NCBI GenBank assembly: GCA_963966185.1
Contig: CAWZYM010000151.1
Location: 1,663,501 to 1,727,500, forward strand
Length of the DNA stretch: 64,000 bases
Reading direction: 5' to 3'
Origin: Rhabditoides inermis
Lineage: Eukaryota > Nematoda > Chromadorea > Rhabditida > Rhabditidae
Shown: piece after piece, positions 48,501-60,641 of the stretch
Numbering within the stretch: position 1 is the first letter of the stretch
How the letters are laid out: every line of letters starts with the position of its first letter
Program-made: the position numbers and the translations under genes
The notes under the pieces: generated by a model
Databases searched by the model: none
Told to the model about the DNA's origin: nothing
Seen by the model: the letters and a program-made list of their open reading frames with translations, nothing else

Positions 48501-50017
48501 GGGGTGAGAGAGTATAGATGTTCTGTACGGTTCACTCTTTGAGCTGTTTACCAGCGTGTTTCACATTGCTAGATAACTGGTCAGGTTGGAGGTGGATTGC
48601 TTTCATTCATGCACCTCTATTCTAGCGCCTGGCATTTTTGATTGAGATAATATGACATGTTGTGTTCATTATTGTTTTTCAGCGAAGTGGACCCGCACAA
48701 CGCCAGGGATCAGCTCACGATCAGCGTGTACGCAATGAACGCCGACAACATGCAGTAAGTTGTTTGTTTGTTTTTGTTTACAACCTTGTCTACTTGTTTG
48801 TTGCAGGCGCAAGCGCATGCTCGGCTGTATGACCTTCTCCATGAAGCGCATGCTCAAGAAGGCCCGCGATGCGGTGAGTCGTCACGTTTGAATTGCCGCG
48901 CTCATTCGGCAATCCGGAAGCGTACCATTTTAATAATAATAATGGTTTATCCATAGGCGCAGACAAAACACAAAACACAAAATACAAACTGGTGCGGAAT
49001 GTACAAAGGTTTAGTGTTTAGTCCCCGGATGGGTCCTTGGAGGGTATTGCTCCCTATAGCAAAGCCTCATCCGGTGGGTAGCATCTTTCGAGAATCTTCT
49101 TCCTTCTTCCATATAGAGTATGCGGCCTTGATTCGTCTTCGAACGCGTGAGCCATATGGACCACGTTGCCTCTAACGTCGAACGTTCTCGAACTTCTCTT
49201 GACCATTTGCATACTTGCTTACGGTTGATCCATTCGTCATCATCACGTTGCGAAATCCAAGGAATCCGTGAGTTACCCACTAGTGCACTCCCAACAGGCT
49301 TATTCGGCTCCTCCTTATCGTCTCACAGTGAACGGCTCCGGACATCGATCGATAACAGTGACGTACTTCTCTTCCGTTCGCGGGTGCCGCCGTCGCCCTT
49401 CAGTTCGATTTCGCTTTGTACCTTCTTTTCCTCCAATCGAGAATCCGCGCTTCGCCCTACTAGTGCACTCCCAACAGGCTTAATCGGCGTCGCCTTATCG
49501 TCTCACAGTGAACGGCCTCAATTCGAGAATCAGTTGATACTCCACAGAAACTCATCTCCGAGCGGCGGCGGCGGTGACTTTCATTGTCGTCGAGTGGTCA
49601 TTCGAGGGAGCGCGGGAAGGGGCAACCGCTCGCGGGGACGGGAAAATGAGAAGGAAAATGAGAAGTTTATTCCAGTACGGCAACGTGTTTGTGAACGACG
49701 AGAACGCGATCCAGGATCAGGCGGTGGTGAACGATGGAGGATTCTTCCTGCTCAATCCCAAGATGGGAGAGAAGAAGAACCTACCGCAGAGCAAGGTGAG
49801 AGAGAGATAGAGTGCGAGGGAGAGAGAGAGAGGGAAGGAAAGAAGGAAGGATGACGGGATGACTTCAGATCAACGTGCACACGTACTACGACGACCAGGC
49901 CTTCTGTGGCATGACCTCATCTTCCTCGCTCAACCTCAACAGCCCCAAGGTGTGTCTCATTCTTGTAGTTCTATGAGTTCTTGCTACCGATATCAGCGAA
50001 TTTCACTTGTCCTGTCG

Positions 50018-50062
<45 letters not shown>

Positions 50063-51535
50063 GTCTCCCACGTCTTCCGGATCCGTATTGGTCTGTTGGT
50101 CATTTTACGGCTGTTTGATAGTGTGGTGTGCTGCTTTGATCGCGGGCGCACCGTGTCTATATCGTATTGTATGCAAGGAAAGGAGTGAGAGTGTGGGCGA
50201 TAAGTGTCTTGTGCCTGTCTATTTCGAGCCACCCTCTATGATTTCCGCTTCTGCCTGACCTCTTTATCTCATCGAGTGTCGCGTCTTCCTCCCTCGCTCT
50301 TTTATTACGAAGCGCTCTGATTCGGCCCTTCACATTTTACTATGCGAATGTTTGACGTGTCTTGTATGTGCTATCCTGCCCTGCCGGCCGCTGCCGCCAT
50401 CAAAGAGGTACGATGCGCATTTGCATATTTCAAATACCCCCATTGTTCTTGCACATCCTTGCGCAATGCCCGTTTGAATGCAGCGTTTCCTGGTTTTGAG
50501 TGTAGTGCGCTGCGATTTGTGAATTGGATCCACTCATTGTTTCGAGTGGCTATTCTCTTTACCACACTTTGGTTTATGTTAGTGGTTTAGATTGCATGTG
50601 CAGTTTGCTGGGATGAGTGAGTCTCTCTTGTCATCGAGAATAATGGATGATTTGTTTTGTTGAACATGACAGAGACAGAACCTTGCATCCTTTTCTGGGA
50701 GTCGAATCTCTCTCCTCTTTCTCGATGGCTCTCTTTATACGTTTAGCATCTCTCTCTGTCCACTGATTTTGCGCAGCCAAGCGTAGTGGGTGGGTAGAAG
50801 GAGAGAGAGAGAGAGAGAGCGTGGGTATATTTTGTGTCTCTTCATCTTGAATAGTGTACTGGTATTCCCGAGTGACTCATTGGTATTTGATTTGTGTTAG
50901 ACTAGTGTTTATGTCCCTCTAGCTCCCCTCGACATCTTATCACTACAGTCTTACGCGACTACTGTCTTGCTTACCGGACAATGCCGTCTGTTATACTCTT
51001 TTGTTTGCGCACTGGTGTGATGTAACCATATACGGTGTGAGGTCATGATCTGGTAACTGCGAGGTCAGCTTCACTCACTGTGTGTGTTGCCTGATCTTTT
51101 CAGTCTTTTGTCTTTTCACTGATCACTTCTCTCTCTGCTATGGTATTTTGAGCAATTTCCCACGGCTCTGAGAGGAACGACTCGAGAGCTTTGGTTGATC
51201 GCAAATCTCTCTCTCTCTATCTCTCTATCTCTCTCTCTTTCTCTCTCTCTCTCTCGTGTCTCCTAGAGCCGCCAGGTGCGAACTCTCTCCCTCTTTTACT
51301 TTTTGCCTCCATCTCGTATTCGCAGCGATTGAATTACAGAGCTCACTTCTCTTTCTCGTCGCGTGTTAGCAGATGATATGTGGACAGTGTCTTGATTTGT
51401 CTGCTCCCATTCTGCATTCATTTGGCGTTGGTGTTTGATTGGCTAGCACCAGCGAGGAGCGATGAGTGGATCTTTTTGATCACCGATCCCTCACTCTCTC
51501 CCTCCCTCCCTTCCCTCCCTCCCTCCCTCCCCCTT

Positions 51536-51569
<34 letters not shown>

Positions 51570-54115
51570 CGCTAGCGTCACGCGTGGCTCTAGTGTTTGG
51601 TTGTGTAAGGCTGTAAAGTGTCAGCTCACTGGAGCAACTCGCAAGATTAATGCATCTTTGTCTCCTTGATTTTGGCTGTTGCGACGAAACGATGCTAGTC
51701 TCTATCTGCTCGGAGGTACTGTAAAATAGGAGAATGGGGGAATACTGTACAACTCCAGTATACCGTACTCCCATTACCGTATCCTTGCAGATGCTGCAGC
51801 ACGAGGATTGGCGGGCGGCGTCTCGCGTCTCCTCTTCCATTCCCGGCTATGCCGATGAGATGCTCGGCGGCGGAATGCGAATGGTACGGGATACTGTACT
51901 TTGAATTTAGTCTTACTGTATGTTGAATTTAGGTGTCTAACCCGAACCAGCTGGACTATACGACGGCGTCTTCGTCGAATGCCTCCCACGAGTACCGCCC
52001 CACCCACCGCGTCACCCTCCCCTCCATCACAACCACCAGTTAGTATTGATTTATTGATTATCGATTGATTAGTTTTTCTGATAGGTAATGTTTACTGGTG
52101 TACTGGTATACCCGGTTGGCGCCTGTTGGCTGTGTGGCCTTTCGGGGCTCGGCGCCAAGGAGAGAGGAGTGTGTGATTGCGGCGTGATTGAAGCGTGATA
52201 ACAAGGTTTAATTGGGATTAGGACGATTAGGAGGGAGAGTGAATTGAGAAAGGGATTACGAGGCGGTAGGTGGAAGGAGGAAAGCACGAGAAGGAGTACT
52301 GTTCAGTGTTCATCTCCTCCGTTGTTGGTCGGTCATCTGATCGAATCGATTGTGTCTGTGCGTTCTGTGATAGCTGATAGTGAGTGAGGTGGTGTTGGCT
52401 CGAGGTGTGCAATTATATATATGGCGGTGATAAGGGCTGGGAGGTGATAAGGCAGTATTCCAGGGGGTGAGAGTGGATATGTGAGCGGGGAGTGGAAGGG
52501 AGAAGGGGAAGGGACGGCGCATGTGATAGCACCATAGCACGCGCCCACTCATCTACGCTCTCCTTCTTTTGTGTCTTTCGCATCGCGCGCCTATGCATAT
52601 ATCGATTGATTGCGTGATATTGATCGGTTGTAGTATGGACCCTGTTCCCGAGTTGAATGAGCCGGAAGAGGAGGGAAATGGGTCGGTCACACCTCCAGAC
52701 TCGCCCGAAATTCGCTATAGGAGGGATGAGAGGATACGCTCGCTGTCGTTTCTCGGCGAGGAGTCGTCACATTGTACGACTCATAGTACTTGTAAAATAG
52801 TAGTAAAGTAATTTTATAAGAGTAATAGTAATAATAATACTTTGATTACTAGGCGATGCTTCGATGGACGACCTTCCCGCTTCGGTGTCTCCGATGGGCC
52901 CGGTCGACTATGGCTTCCTGTACGCGGAGGGAGCCCCCAAGCCGCCGCACTCGCGACCTCCTCCCAGGAGTCCCCTCAGCAAGGTGAGCACGCGCCTTCA
53001 TTACCTTTGGTTGTTCTGATCATGGTTCGCTACTGTACTTTTAGCGAGTTCCTTGTGCACCGTACCACATCATTTTGGTGATTGCCCTATACTCGTTTCT
53101 TTTCGACTTTGATGTCTATTAGATAGTGTGGTTTCGTTTGAGGAGACAGGAGACATTTTGATTTCCTATTCTTTATGCACTCTGGTAGACAGTTGTGGAA
53201 AAGGAGGGAAATGGAGGACGAGGCATTGGGTGCAAAGAGTTCGTAGTCTCATCCGCTCATTCTCTCTCTTTCTCTTTCGTCTCTCTTGTGCTCTGCTCTC
53301 ATCATACCGAATGGCTCCGGGGCGAATGCTTGGAAATCGGAAATTAGAGCCCTTGGCGGCGCGACATTGGAGCCGCCTGATGTCTCCCTCCCTCCCCCCC
53401 TCTCTCCCTCCCTCTCCCCCCCCCCCTCTCTCTCTCTCTCCTCCCTGTCTGCTCCTGCTCCTCTACTCTCCCAGACACGCGATTCCCTGTTCAGTTTTTG
53501 CTGCTAGTGGTGAGAGAGCTAATAGTGACAAATTGCGCCTCCTCTCGATTTTAGGAAGCGCGCCGGTTTTTTGGGGCGGCTAGGTTTTGTTGATGTTTGA
53601 ATGGGAAGGAGCGCGTAATAGGGGAATGTGTGTGTGGGAATTTTAATGAGATGTATAGGGTGAGGGTGGGGGTGGGAGGGATGAAGGAAGACGAGAGGGA
53701 TGAAGGAAGACGAGAGGGAGAGAGAGAGAGAGAGAGGGAGAGAGAGATGATGTTTTGTCACATAGCGCGTGTCTTGTGAGTGTGGAAAAATGCTGCTTTT
53801 GTATGCTACAATTATTCGAGTGCGTGGCTGCAGGATTCTCGGAAATCTATGAAATACGTGCAAAAAGGGTGAAGAGAAGGAAGAAGATGAAGTGACTGGG
53901 TCTTTTGATTTGTCTAGCAAGTCTTACGTTACGTGTCGCTAGTGCGACCGTAGATGGATGGGGCGATGTTGTTCTGTTCTAAAGAAGGGAGGGAGAGTGG
54001 CAAAGGGATACATGTATGGTTCGGGGCGACGATCGTTTGAATGATTACTCTCCATCCGCTCTCCCTCTCAGTTTCACGCCAGCTTGTCTTGTTTTGGTAG
54101 GGTCGAGAGGGGAGG

Positions 54116-54155
<40 letters not shown>

Positions 54156-57100
54156 AAATGCTGGTTGTATTTTGTGCCGCACATTTGCATGCTCGCTGTT
54201 CACACATTGAATGGACTGGGTGACTTATCCGGAAACCGGGAAAATAGAGTGAGAGAAGCATGTGTGTATGGCTCTCACACACTCTAAGGAAATAGAAGTA
54301 GTGGTGTTTTTGAGTGTTTTGCAGGATTGAGGGGTTTAGGAGTGAGGGGATTGAGGGGCCGAGAGAGAGAGAGAGAAGTCAAGATTAGCTGGAACAATGA
54401 GAGGAGGGTAAATAGTGTTTCCGAGTGACGACGAAGTAATAGTAGATTTATAAAAGAGGGGAGATTGAGAGGGATTGACGTGTAACAAGTGTGTCTACGC
54501 TTAGTTGTTGTTTGTTTGTTGTTGTTTTTGAGTTAGAGTGGTTCCTGAGTGTCGCTGTAATGCGAGGGTGTGGCTGTTGACAGCGGGAGCAGGGACTGAT
54601 AGATAAGAGAGATCCGCAGATCCGCTTGATCTATGGTGTTTAGAATCTCTCCCTTTCGGGTTTCCCTCCAGATTATGGGATTACACAGTTACAATATACA
54701 TTTATAGACGGATTAGACAGACCGATGGCAACTTACAATATTGCTAATAACATAATTTGTTTTGAGTATTCATTTATTCAAGATTAATTGAAAACGGTCA
54801 ACAAGGCGTGTGGAATTAAAGATAATACAGTAATTTGAATATGCAAATTTGCAGGTGCCGTCGGGTGTGCGCCGCGCTGCGTCATTCACCTTCTCTCCCA
54901 CTGGATCTCTCGGAAAGCACAACCGCCGTCCATTGGAGAAGGAACAGCAAGACAAGGACAAGGAGGACAGGAAGAAGTTCACATTGTGAGTCTATGGTAT
55001 ATCCTTCTTTTGGGTTGTTTTGCGTGGGCGCGAGTAGAAGGCATGCGTTCTATGAGTGGAATGTGTGTTAGATAGAGTGGTTGGTTGTTGTTTGGTGATT
55101 TGATGGAGCAGTGGAGCAGCGCAGAGAAGGAGCAGGCAGCTTCTGCTCACGCTAGGCCGACTATTAATTGGAGTGTCCGCCCGCACGCTGCTTTTCTCCC
55201 CTCTCGCTCTTCACAACTCTGCATTTCTCAAAGCCTTTGTTGTAGCGACGCTTCTCCAGTATAACCGGGTTCATGCATTGTTGTGTGATTGTTTCGAGAG
55301 CACAGGGCTCTACTCTCTACTCTCTACTTGTCTTTCTTCCTCCTACTCCTACTCGTTGAGATGGGATGATCGGCTTGGCCCCGCCCATCTAGGAGAGAGG
55401 GCGTGGAGAGAGTGTGGTTGGGGAGGAGAGAGGCGAGGGTGAGAAGGGGCGGCGAAGGACCTCCCATCATACTCGCATCCCACCCATCCATAGCACCCCT
55501 GCCAATTTGATATTCGGCTGTTCGACTTGACTCGGGAAGGAGATGTGCTGCTGACTGTCCGTCTAGTGTTGTGTGATAGTCTCCGATGGCGGACGTGCGT
55601 CGCAAGATCAGCACTCCTCTGCCTGCCGCGCACCGGCGCATAGTGCACAAGTGGAGCTCCGTGCGGGAACCCGACCTGCCGGTCACTGTCGGAAGCGCCC
55701 CTAGTTCCGCGTGAGTGTCGTTTCCTAATCGTTTGCTAAAAATCCACTCTTTCCAACTGCCCATCTCTGAATGGAATAGTTTGTATTCCTTTGCGGATCA
55801 CCACTGACTCACGTTTCGCCTGGTTGTTCGCGTTTGGACTATGATAATTGATGCGACCAACTCGCGATTTTCGGACAACGGGTTAGGTGCGCGTGACTTG
55901 CAGTGTATTTCTTTCCCGCACGCGCGTCTCCTCATTTGGGCAGCAAAAGAGGGGGGGGGAGATGTCAAGGTCTATCAACTATCAAGGTAGAGGTGGGAGG
56001 AAGCGAGGGCGGTTGACGCGCGCCATTCTGGCACGTGGTCGTGTGAAGGAGATTAAAAGAGGAGCGAAGGAAGAGGAGGAGCAGGAGGAGGCAGAAGGAA
56101 GCAGGCAGACTCTTTTTGAGTGCACATTGGCCGTATATGTATGTGGATTGATGCTGAAATTGCTTATAGGGGGGATTGGATGAGGATGGGGGATTAGAGC
56201 ATATCCACCCTCGCCTTTCTTACTCGCACTTTTGTCATGTGAGGCGAGGGAGCCGGGGGCAAGGAAGCATAGGGGGTCTGTGTTTGTGCAACATTCATTA
56301 TTCCAGACACGGGGCCACATGAGGTGTGCGTGCAGATTGTGTGAGAAAGAGAAAGAAAGAAAGAGGGAGAGAGAGAGAGAGAGAGAGAGAAGGAGAAGGA
56401 GAAGGGGAGAATGGAATGTGAGGGAGTGAGGGTGGATGGGGTAGGAATTGATGATGATGCGATCTGCTGCGCTGAGAGAGGAGGGAGGAAGCAGAGTTTT
56501 GTTTATTGAGAAGAGTTTGGTAATCCTCGCCTCTCCCGGCAGGCACCACGTGGGAACATGACCTTGCAGTAAGTAGTAAGTAGTAGCGAGAGTAGTATGG
56601 TAATCTGGTAATGGATTGGCGAGTCAGTCGGCCGCCTAAACGGACCACCCACCGTGATCGTATCGCGCTAATGAGAGGAGGAAGAAAGGGGAGAGGTGTT
56701 ATTATCTGTTTTTGGAGGTGGCTGCTGGAATAGGAGCTGTTGAAGAAGATGAGAGATGAATGGTATGGGGGAAATGATCGGAATCTCGAAATGAATGTAG
56801 TCTCATCTCTCTGGCTCTCTCGGATCACTGCGCCCTCTCGCTGGCTATATGAGAGCTGCTGAGTGAGGATTTGAAGCGCGGGGGAAAAATGGCTGTGTAG
56901 TGTTGAGAGAGATGGCTCATCTCTTTCCTCCCTAGCCGTCTTGTCCGTGTAGCAGTGACCACCTGACTAGCATCTCTCCTCCGACCGCCACTCTGCACCT
57001 CTCCGATTGGCGTGCTCTCTGCCGGCTGTCTGATTGGCAGAGAGGTCGGCCCGCACACTCGCTCCTGGGCCCGGCTTGTCTCCCCCTCTTCTCTTCTCTT

Positions 57101-60100
57101 CTTGTTCTCGCATCGACTAGCCGTCGGCAGCTCCTGCCTGCCAGCCAGCCTGGCTAGTATTGTGGCTATGGCTATGGAGGAAGAGGAAGTGGACAGCGTG
57201 GAGCAGCAGGTCCAGCTGCAGCTCATCCAGCCCGACGAGGCGCCCGCCGGCGTCGTAGAGGACCTCGTCGACCGCCTCAGGTACCCATTAGAGGACCACC
57301 CTCCTTATCCCATGCGGTGACTTTGCAAGCGCAGGCGATGAATATTCAATGTCGAATGTGTGTCGTCGACGGGGTTTGCTTGTGCGGCGTTCGGCGTGAG
57401 CTTTGAAAAGCCAGCCAGCAGCGAGTGAGCAATTCGAGTATTTACCGGACGTATATGAGTAGTCAGTAGTAGCCGGGGGATGAAGAAAACATGTGCACGT
57501 GGCTGTGCGATAGGCTGCTGGCGAGTTGAATGTCTGCTCTCTTCCCCCCATGTCTTCGCTTTCCTTCCACCCTGCAGTCACTGCAGCCGCACACACGCCA
57601 CAAGGCCATCCAGCACCCGTGTTGTTATGAGTGAGCCGCGTGTCTCGCTTGTCTCCTATGTCCTGTGTGTAGCAATCAGAAAGCGGGTCTCGCTCGAATG
57701 TCGCCTGTCCTCGATCCTCGCCATGAGACGTGGCATATGTGCAATATGAGGAAGCTCGGCAAATGTTGTGTTGCCTTTCCGCCGCGGCGACTAGCGGCTT
57801 GTGAAATGCTAATTGGCGTCGAGCCGCCCGAATTAGGGGTGAAGAGGAAGGACGGGGAGAGGGGGGAGAAAGGGCGCCGCAGCGGCTGCCGGGTTGGCCG
57901 TAGGTGGCGCCCGGGGTACCCCACGCCCGCATACCCTCCCCTCAAACGATCCGACAGCAGACAGATGGCGCGCAACAGATTACACACGTGTAAATAGTCC
58001 GAGGGGAGATGGGACAGGCAGTCAGCATGGTGCACCTCGCTCTCTTCGGTCTCAGCGTGTTCCTTCCCTCCACGTCTACTGCTAGGTGTGTAGCCTTGTA
58101 CCTTGTACCCTGTGTGTGGGCGGATGGCTCCTGTCAACTTGCATCTTATCATGTCGGGTACGGCGGAGGTTTGTGTGCTGCCGCTAGCTCGCTTGCAGCA
58201 ATGGTCCGATTGCGTTTCGTCACTTCTATATAAGTGGGATAGTCAATGTCAGCAAGCCGCTCAGATGCGATAAGATGGGCGTTTGGGGTCGGCGATCCCG
58301 CGCTGTGTGATAAGAATTGAGCCGACGGCTCACTCGGAGCTAGCCTTAAAAGGACTGTCCAAGGATCGATCGGCTCGGTTTCCGGATTGTCCCGTCTCCA
58401 TTCATTCATCTATTCGACATGTTGGAACAACAGTGTGCCCGTATTTTCGACGTTCTTGAGGCTCCTGTGCTGATCCACGGAGACGCGCTGGTCGACCTGG
58501 CAGAGGTGCAGAGGAGGAGCAGCAAGGAGGAGAAGGCGGTGGAGGAGGAGGAGGAGCAGGAGCACCACCATCACCACAGGAAGGCGTCTCTGAATGTGAT
58601 GATGAAGGAGGTGAAGCGGGAGTGGGGGCGGAGGAGCGGTCGGTGGAAGCACCACGAGCACAAGGTGGAGAGGAAGACTTCTCTGCCGACGTCGGCCGGC
58701 CCCCGCGTGGATCTGCCACGCAAACAGAGCGAGCAGGACCTCAAGCACAAGAGGGGCAGTGACAGCAGTCTGGAGAGTGGGGACGAGTTCCTCTTCCACC
58801 CACTCGGACACCCCCACCACCATCACCATCATCATCACTTGCACCTACATGACTTGAGGTTCGGGGATGGGTGCGCTAGGTTGCTTTTACAGTCTTGCAT
58901 GCATTTAGAGTTGTTTTACGATGTTTCCAATATTCATGCTTTCCTCTTTTCAGCGGCCCTATCTCTAAGACGATCTCGTACATCCGGAATAAGATGGACA
59001 CTGCCCTGTCTACGTCCTCCCTCTTCCCCGCCAAGGAGGAGGTGCGACAGTGGGAGACCAGCTTCGACTCCCTCCTCAACCACAAGTGTGAGTAGACATT
59101 ATCGATCCATTGATTCTTTGAGTCAGGATTGATAGGGATTATATTTGGGAAGTGTTTGTGTCTGATTGTCTCTGATTAGATCACACCAGGCATGGATGGG
59201 ACACGTATTTGGGTGTTTTCACTCTGTTATCACTAGACCGCGCTTTTTTCCGGGGTTCTTGTCTTGACTGGTGGTGATTTTTGAGAGAGTGGCTCATTGA
59301 TTAGAAGAGGTGGTATGACATGTCTAGCATGAGTGATTGGGATTATGGGTGAGTGTAATTTATGTGGAAGTAGAATCTGGATGTGTGTGCGCGTGGGTTG
59401 CTGCGGCGAGCTGGAATGCGAAATGAAGGAAGCGGAGAGAGAGAGAAGAGAGGGGAGAGGGAAGTATTGGTGTGTTGTGTGTATGGGAAAAAGGAGTGCC
59501 GACGGCGGCGGGCGGCGGCCAGTCATTTTGCATTCTCTTCATTGATGACGCGACGGGGAAAGAAGAAGAAGGGAGAAGGAGAGGGCACCGCCCGTATGCA
59601 TTATCAATATGAGTATGTATATTGGCTCTGTGTACGAGAGAGAAGGGGAGAGAAGCAAAGAAGTACTGTGAGGGTTATGGTTTGAACGTGTCGGTCGTTG
59701 GTTTGTGTGGATAGTAGATGAGAGAGGGGGGAGTTGACACGTGTGAAAGGTTGGGAGAGACGCGGCGGCTTGTGCACCTTGTGACCGCCCCGTGCTCTCT
59801 CTGCTCTCATTCTAGTTTGCTCCCGCGCTTACACCCTAGCTTATCCAGCATGAAGTCGTGTCTTCCCATTGTCGAATCGAGAGAGACAGACGAGAGCAGA
59901 TCTTAGACGCTCCTGTTTACTATCTTTTTATTGGATCGCTTATCAGTGACGCAACGCGTTTCATGGTGATTTTTCGCGGGTGCGCTGGGTGCTAGAGAGA
60001 TTTCTTTGCGGACAGTTTGGACCCAGATTTTGTGGGCTATCACGATTCGATAAGCAAGTGATCAATGTGAGGGATTTTGACGATCGATTTATGAATTGGC

Positions 60101-60294
60101 TTTTTCAGACGGCTGTGCGCTTTTCCGGCAGTTTCTGAAGAAGGAGTTCTCGGATGAGAATGTGGATTTCTGGCAGGAGTGCGAAGAATTCAAGAGGATG
60201 AAAGACGGGAAGAAGAGCACACAGCAGAAGGCACACGAGATATACAAGGAGTACGTGCAGGAGCAGGCGCCCAAGGAGGTGAGCGAGGGAGGGG

Positions 60295-60348
<54 letters not shown>

Positions 60349-60641
60349 AACCCGTTCCCTTCCAGGTCAACCTCGACTCTGACACTCGCGCCGCCACCAA
60401 GGCTGCCATGGAGAATGGCTGTAAGACGGACACGTTCAGTCTGGCGCAGTCTCGCATCGAACAGCTCATGGCCAAGGACTCCTACCGACGGTGAGTGTTC
60501 GTGTCGGGACCCGGCGCGGATTTGAATCGGTGTTTGATTAACTGATGTGTTTGCAGGTTTCTGAAGGACCGCCTCTACCTCGATCTCCTTGACGGCTGCG
60601 AAGAGAAGGAGAAGGAGCAGCAGAGGAAGGAGGAGCAGTGA
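43947..60641 (+). CDS. rgs-7: C2-domain regulator of G-protein signalling (RGS3/RGS-7-like), long form
   Basis: Model (952 aa): 43947-44003, 44105-44199, 44384-44491, 45034-45070, 45336-45427, 45975-46095, 46174-46293, 46728-46841, 46888-47281, 47356-47465, 47569-47720, 48683-48754, 48807-48873, 49676-49795, 49869-49949, 51791-51883, 51933-52042, 52634-52773, 52853-52983, 54855-54985, 58954-59087, 60109-60278, 60366-60490, 60557-60641 (TGA). From 45975 on the joins are strong. The C2 domain lies at about residues 380-550 (MYLTMTLSGRFLSVAVV, CQSQICSYVR, FHETFTFEV, MLGCMTF, GGFFLLNPKMG). The RGS domain lies at about 800-935 (WETSFDSLLNHKYGCALFRQ, FSDENVDFWQECEEFK, LDSDTRAATKAAM, AQSRIEQLMAKDSYRRFL), a GTPase activator for Galpha. 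C2 plus RGS is the architecture of C. elegans RGS-7. Exons before 45975 are tentative: the 44199 donor (gtcctc) and the 45427 donor (gtcacc) are weak. Confidence 0.85.
45611..45616 (+). terminator. Poly(A) signal AATAAA inside the RGS locus
   Basis: It lies 61 nt after the TAA at 45548-45550 and 359 nt before the next supported RGS exon. It argues for a short transcript ending here. Confidence 0.5.
49280..49336. repeat. 57-bp direct repeat, copy 1
   Basis: ctagtgcactcccaacaggc through tctcacagtgaacggc is repeated at 49460-49516 with a few substitutions. The offset is 180 bp. Confidence 0.9.
49460..49516. repeat. 57-bp direct repeat, copy 2
   Basis: This is the second copy of the 49280-49336 repeat, within the same intron. 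Unlike the 35.8-37.9 kb duplication, the copies differ by substitutions, so this is a real older duplication. Confidence 0.9.
49950..51790. other. Long RGS intron, no exon seen
   Basis: 1.84 kb with (CT)n at 50022-50056, 51203-51255 and 51546-51570. There is no coding segment with matching splice sites and phase. Confidence 0.5.
52984..54854. other. Long RGS intron, no exon seen
   Basis: 1.87 kb with CT/C-rich sequence at 53384-53445 and GA tracts at 53717-53748 and 54113-54153. Open frames here are simple-sequence artefacts. Confidence 0.5.
55586..55710 (+). CDS. Alternative first exon A of the RGS gene
   Basis: ATG GCG GAC opens 41 codons (MADVRRKISTPLPAAHRR, KWSSVREPDLPVTV) and ends in phase 2 at the donor gtgagt. 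It joins the common exon 58954-59087 to give a 212-aa RGS-only protein. It lacks an upstream acceptor, as expected of a promoter-proximal exon. Confidence 0.7.
57168..57280 (+). CDS. Alternative first exon B of the RGS gene
   Basis: MAMEEEEVDSVEQQVQLQ continues to VEDLVDRLR and ends in phase 2 before gtaccc. It joins exon 58954-59087 in frame to give a 208-aa RGS protein with an acidic, Gln-rich N-terminus. ATG at 57174 is an equally placed alternative start. Confidence 0.65.
58419..58858 (+). CDS. Alternative first exon C of the RGS gene (His/Glu-rich)
   Basis: ATG begins MLEQQCARIFDVLEAPVLIHG. The exon runs 146 codons and ends in phase 2 before gttcgg, only 95 nt upstream of the common exon. 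It encodes Glu runs and two His-rich segments (EHHHHHR, and eight consecutive His near the end) and basic stretches. The predicted product is 317 aa with the RGS domain. The His clusters could bind metal, but that is speculation. Confidence 0.7.

Larger units (their letters stand above)
48925..49600 (-). mobile_element. Possible decayed non-LTR retrotransposon fragment in an RGS intron
   Basis: The minus strand has an open stretch (49280-49011) with retroelement-like basic/Trp-rich composition. It ends in an A/T-rich 3' region and (ATT)n next to ggataaacc (about 48930-48955), a tail form seen in some LINEs. The region also holds a 57-bp direct repeat. No reverse transcriptase motif is visible, so the call is weak. 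Confidence 0.3.
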
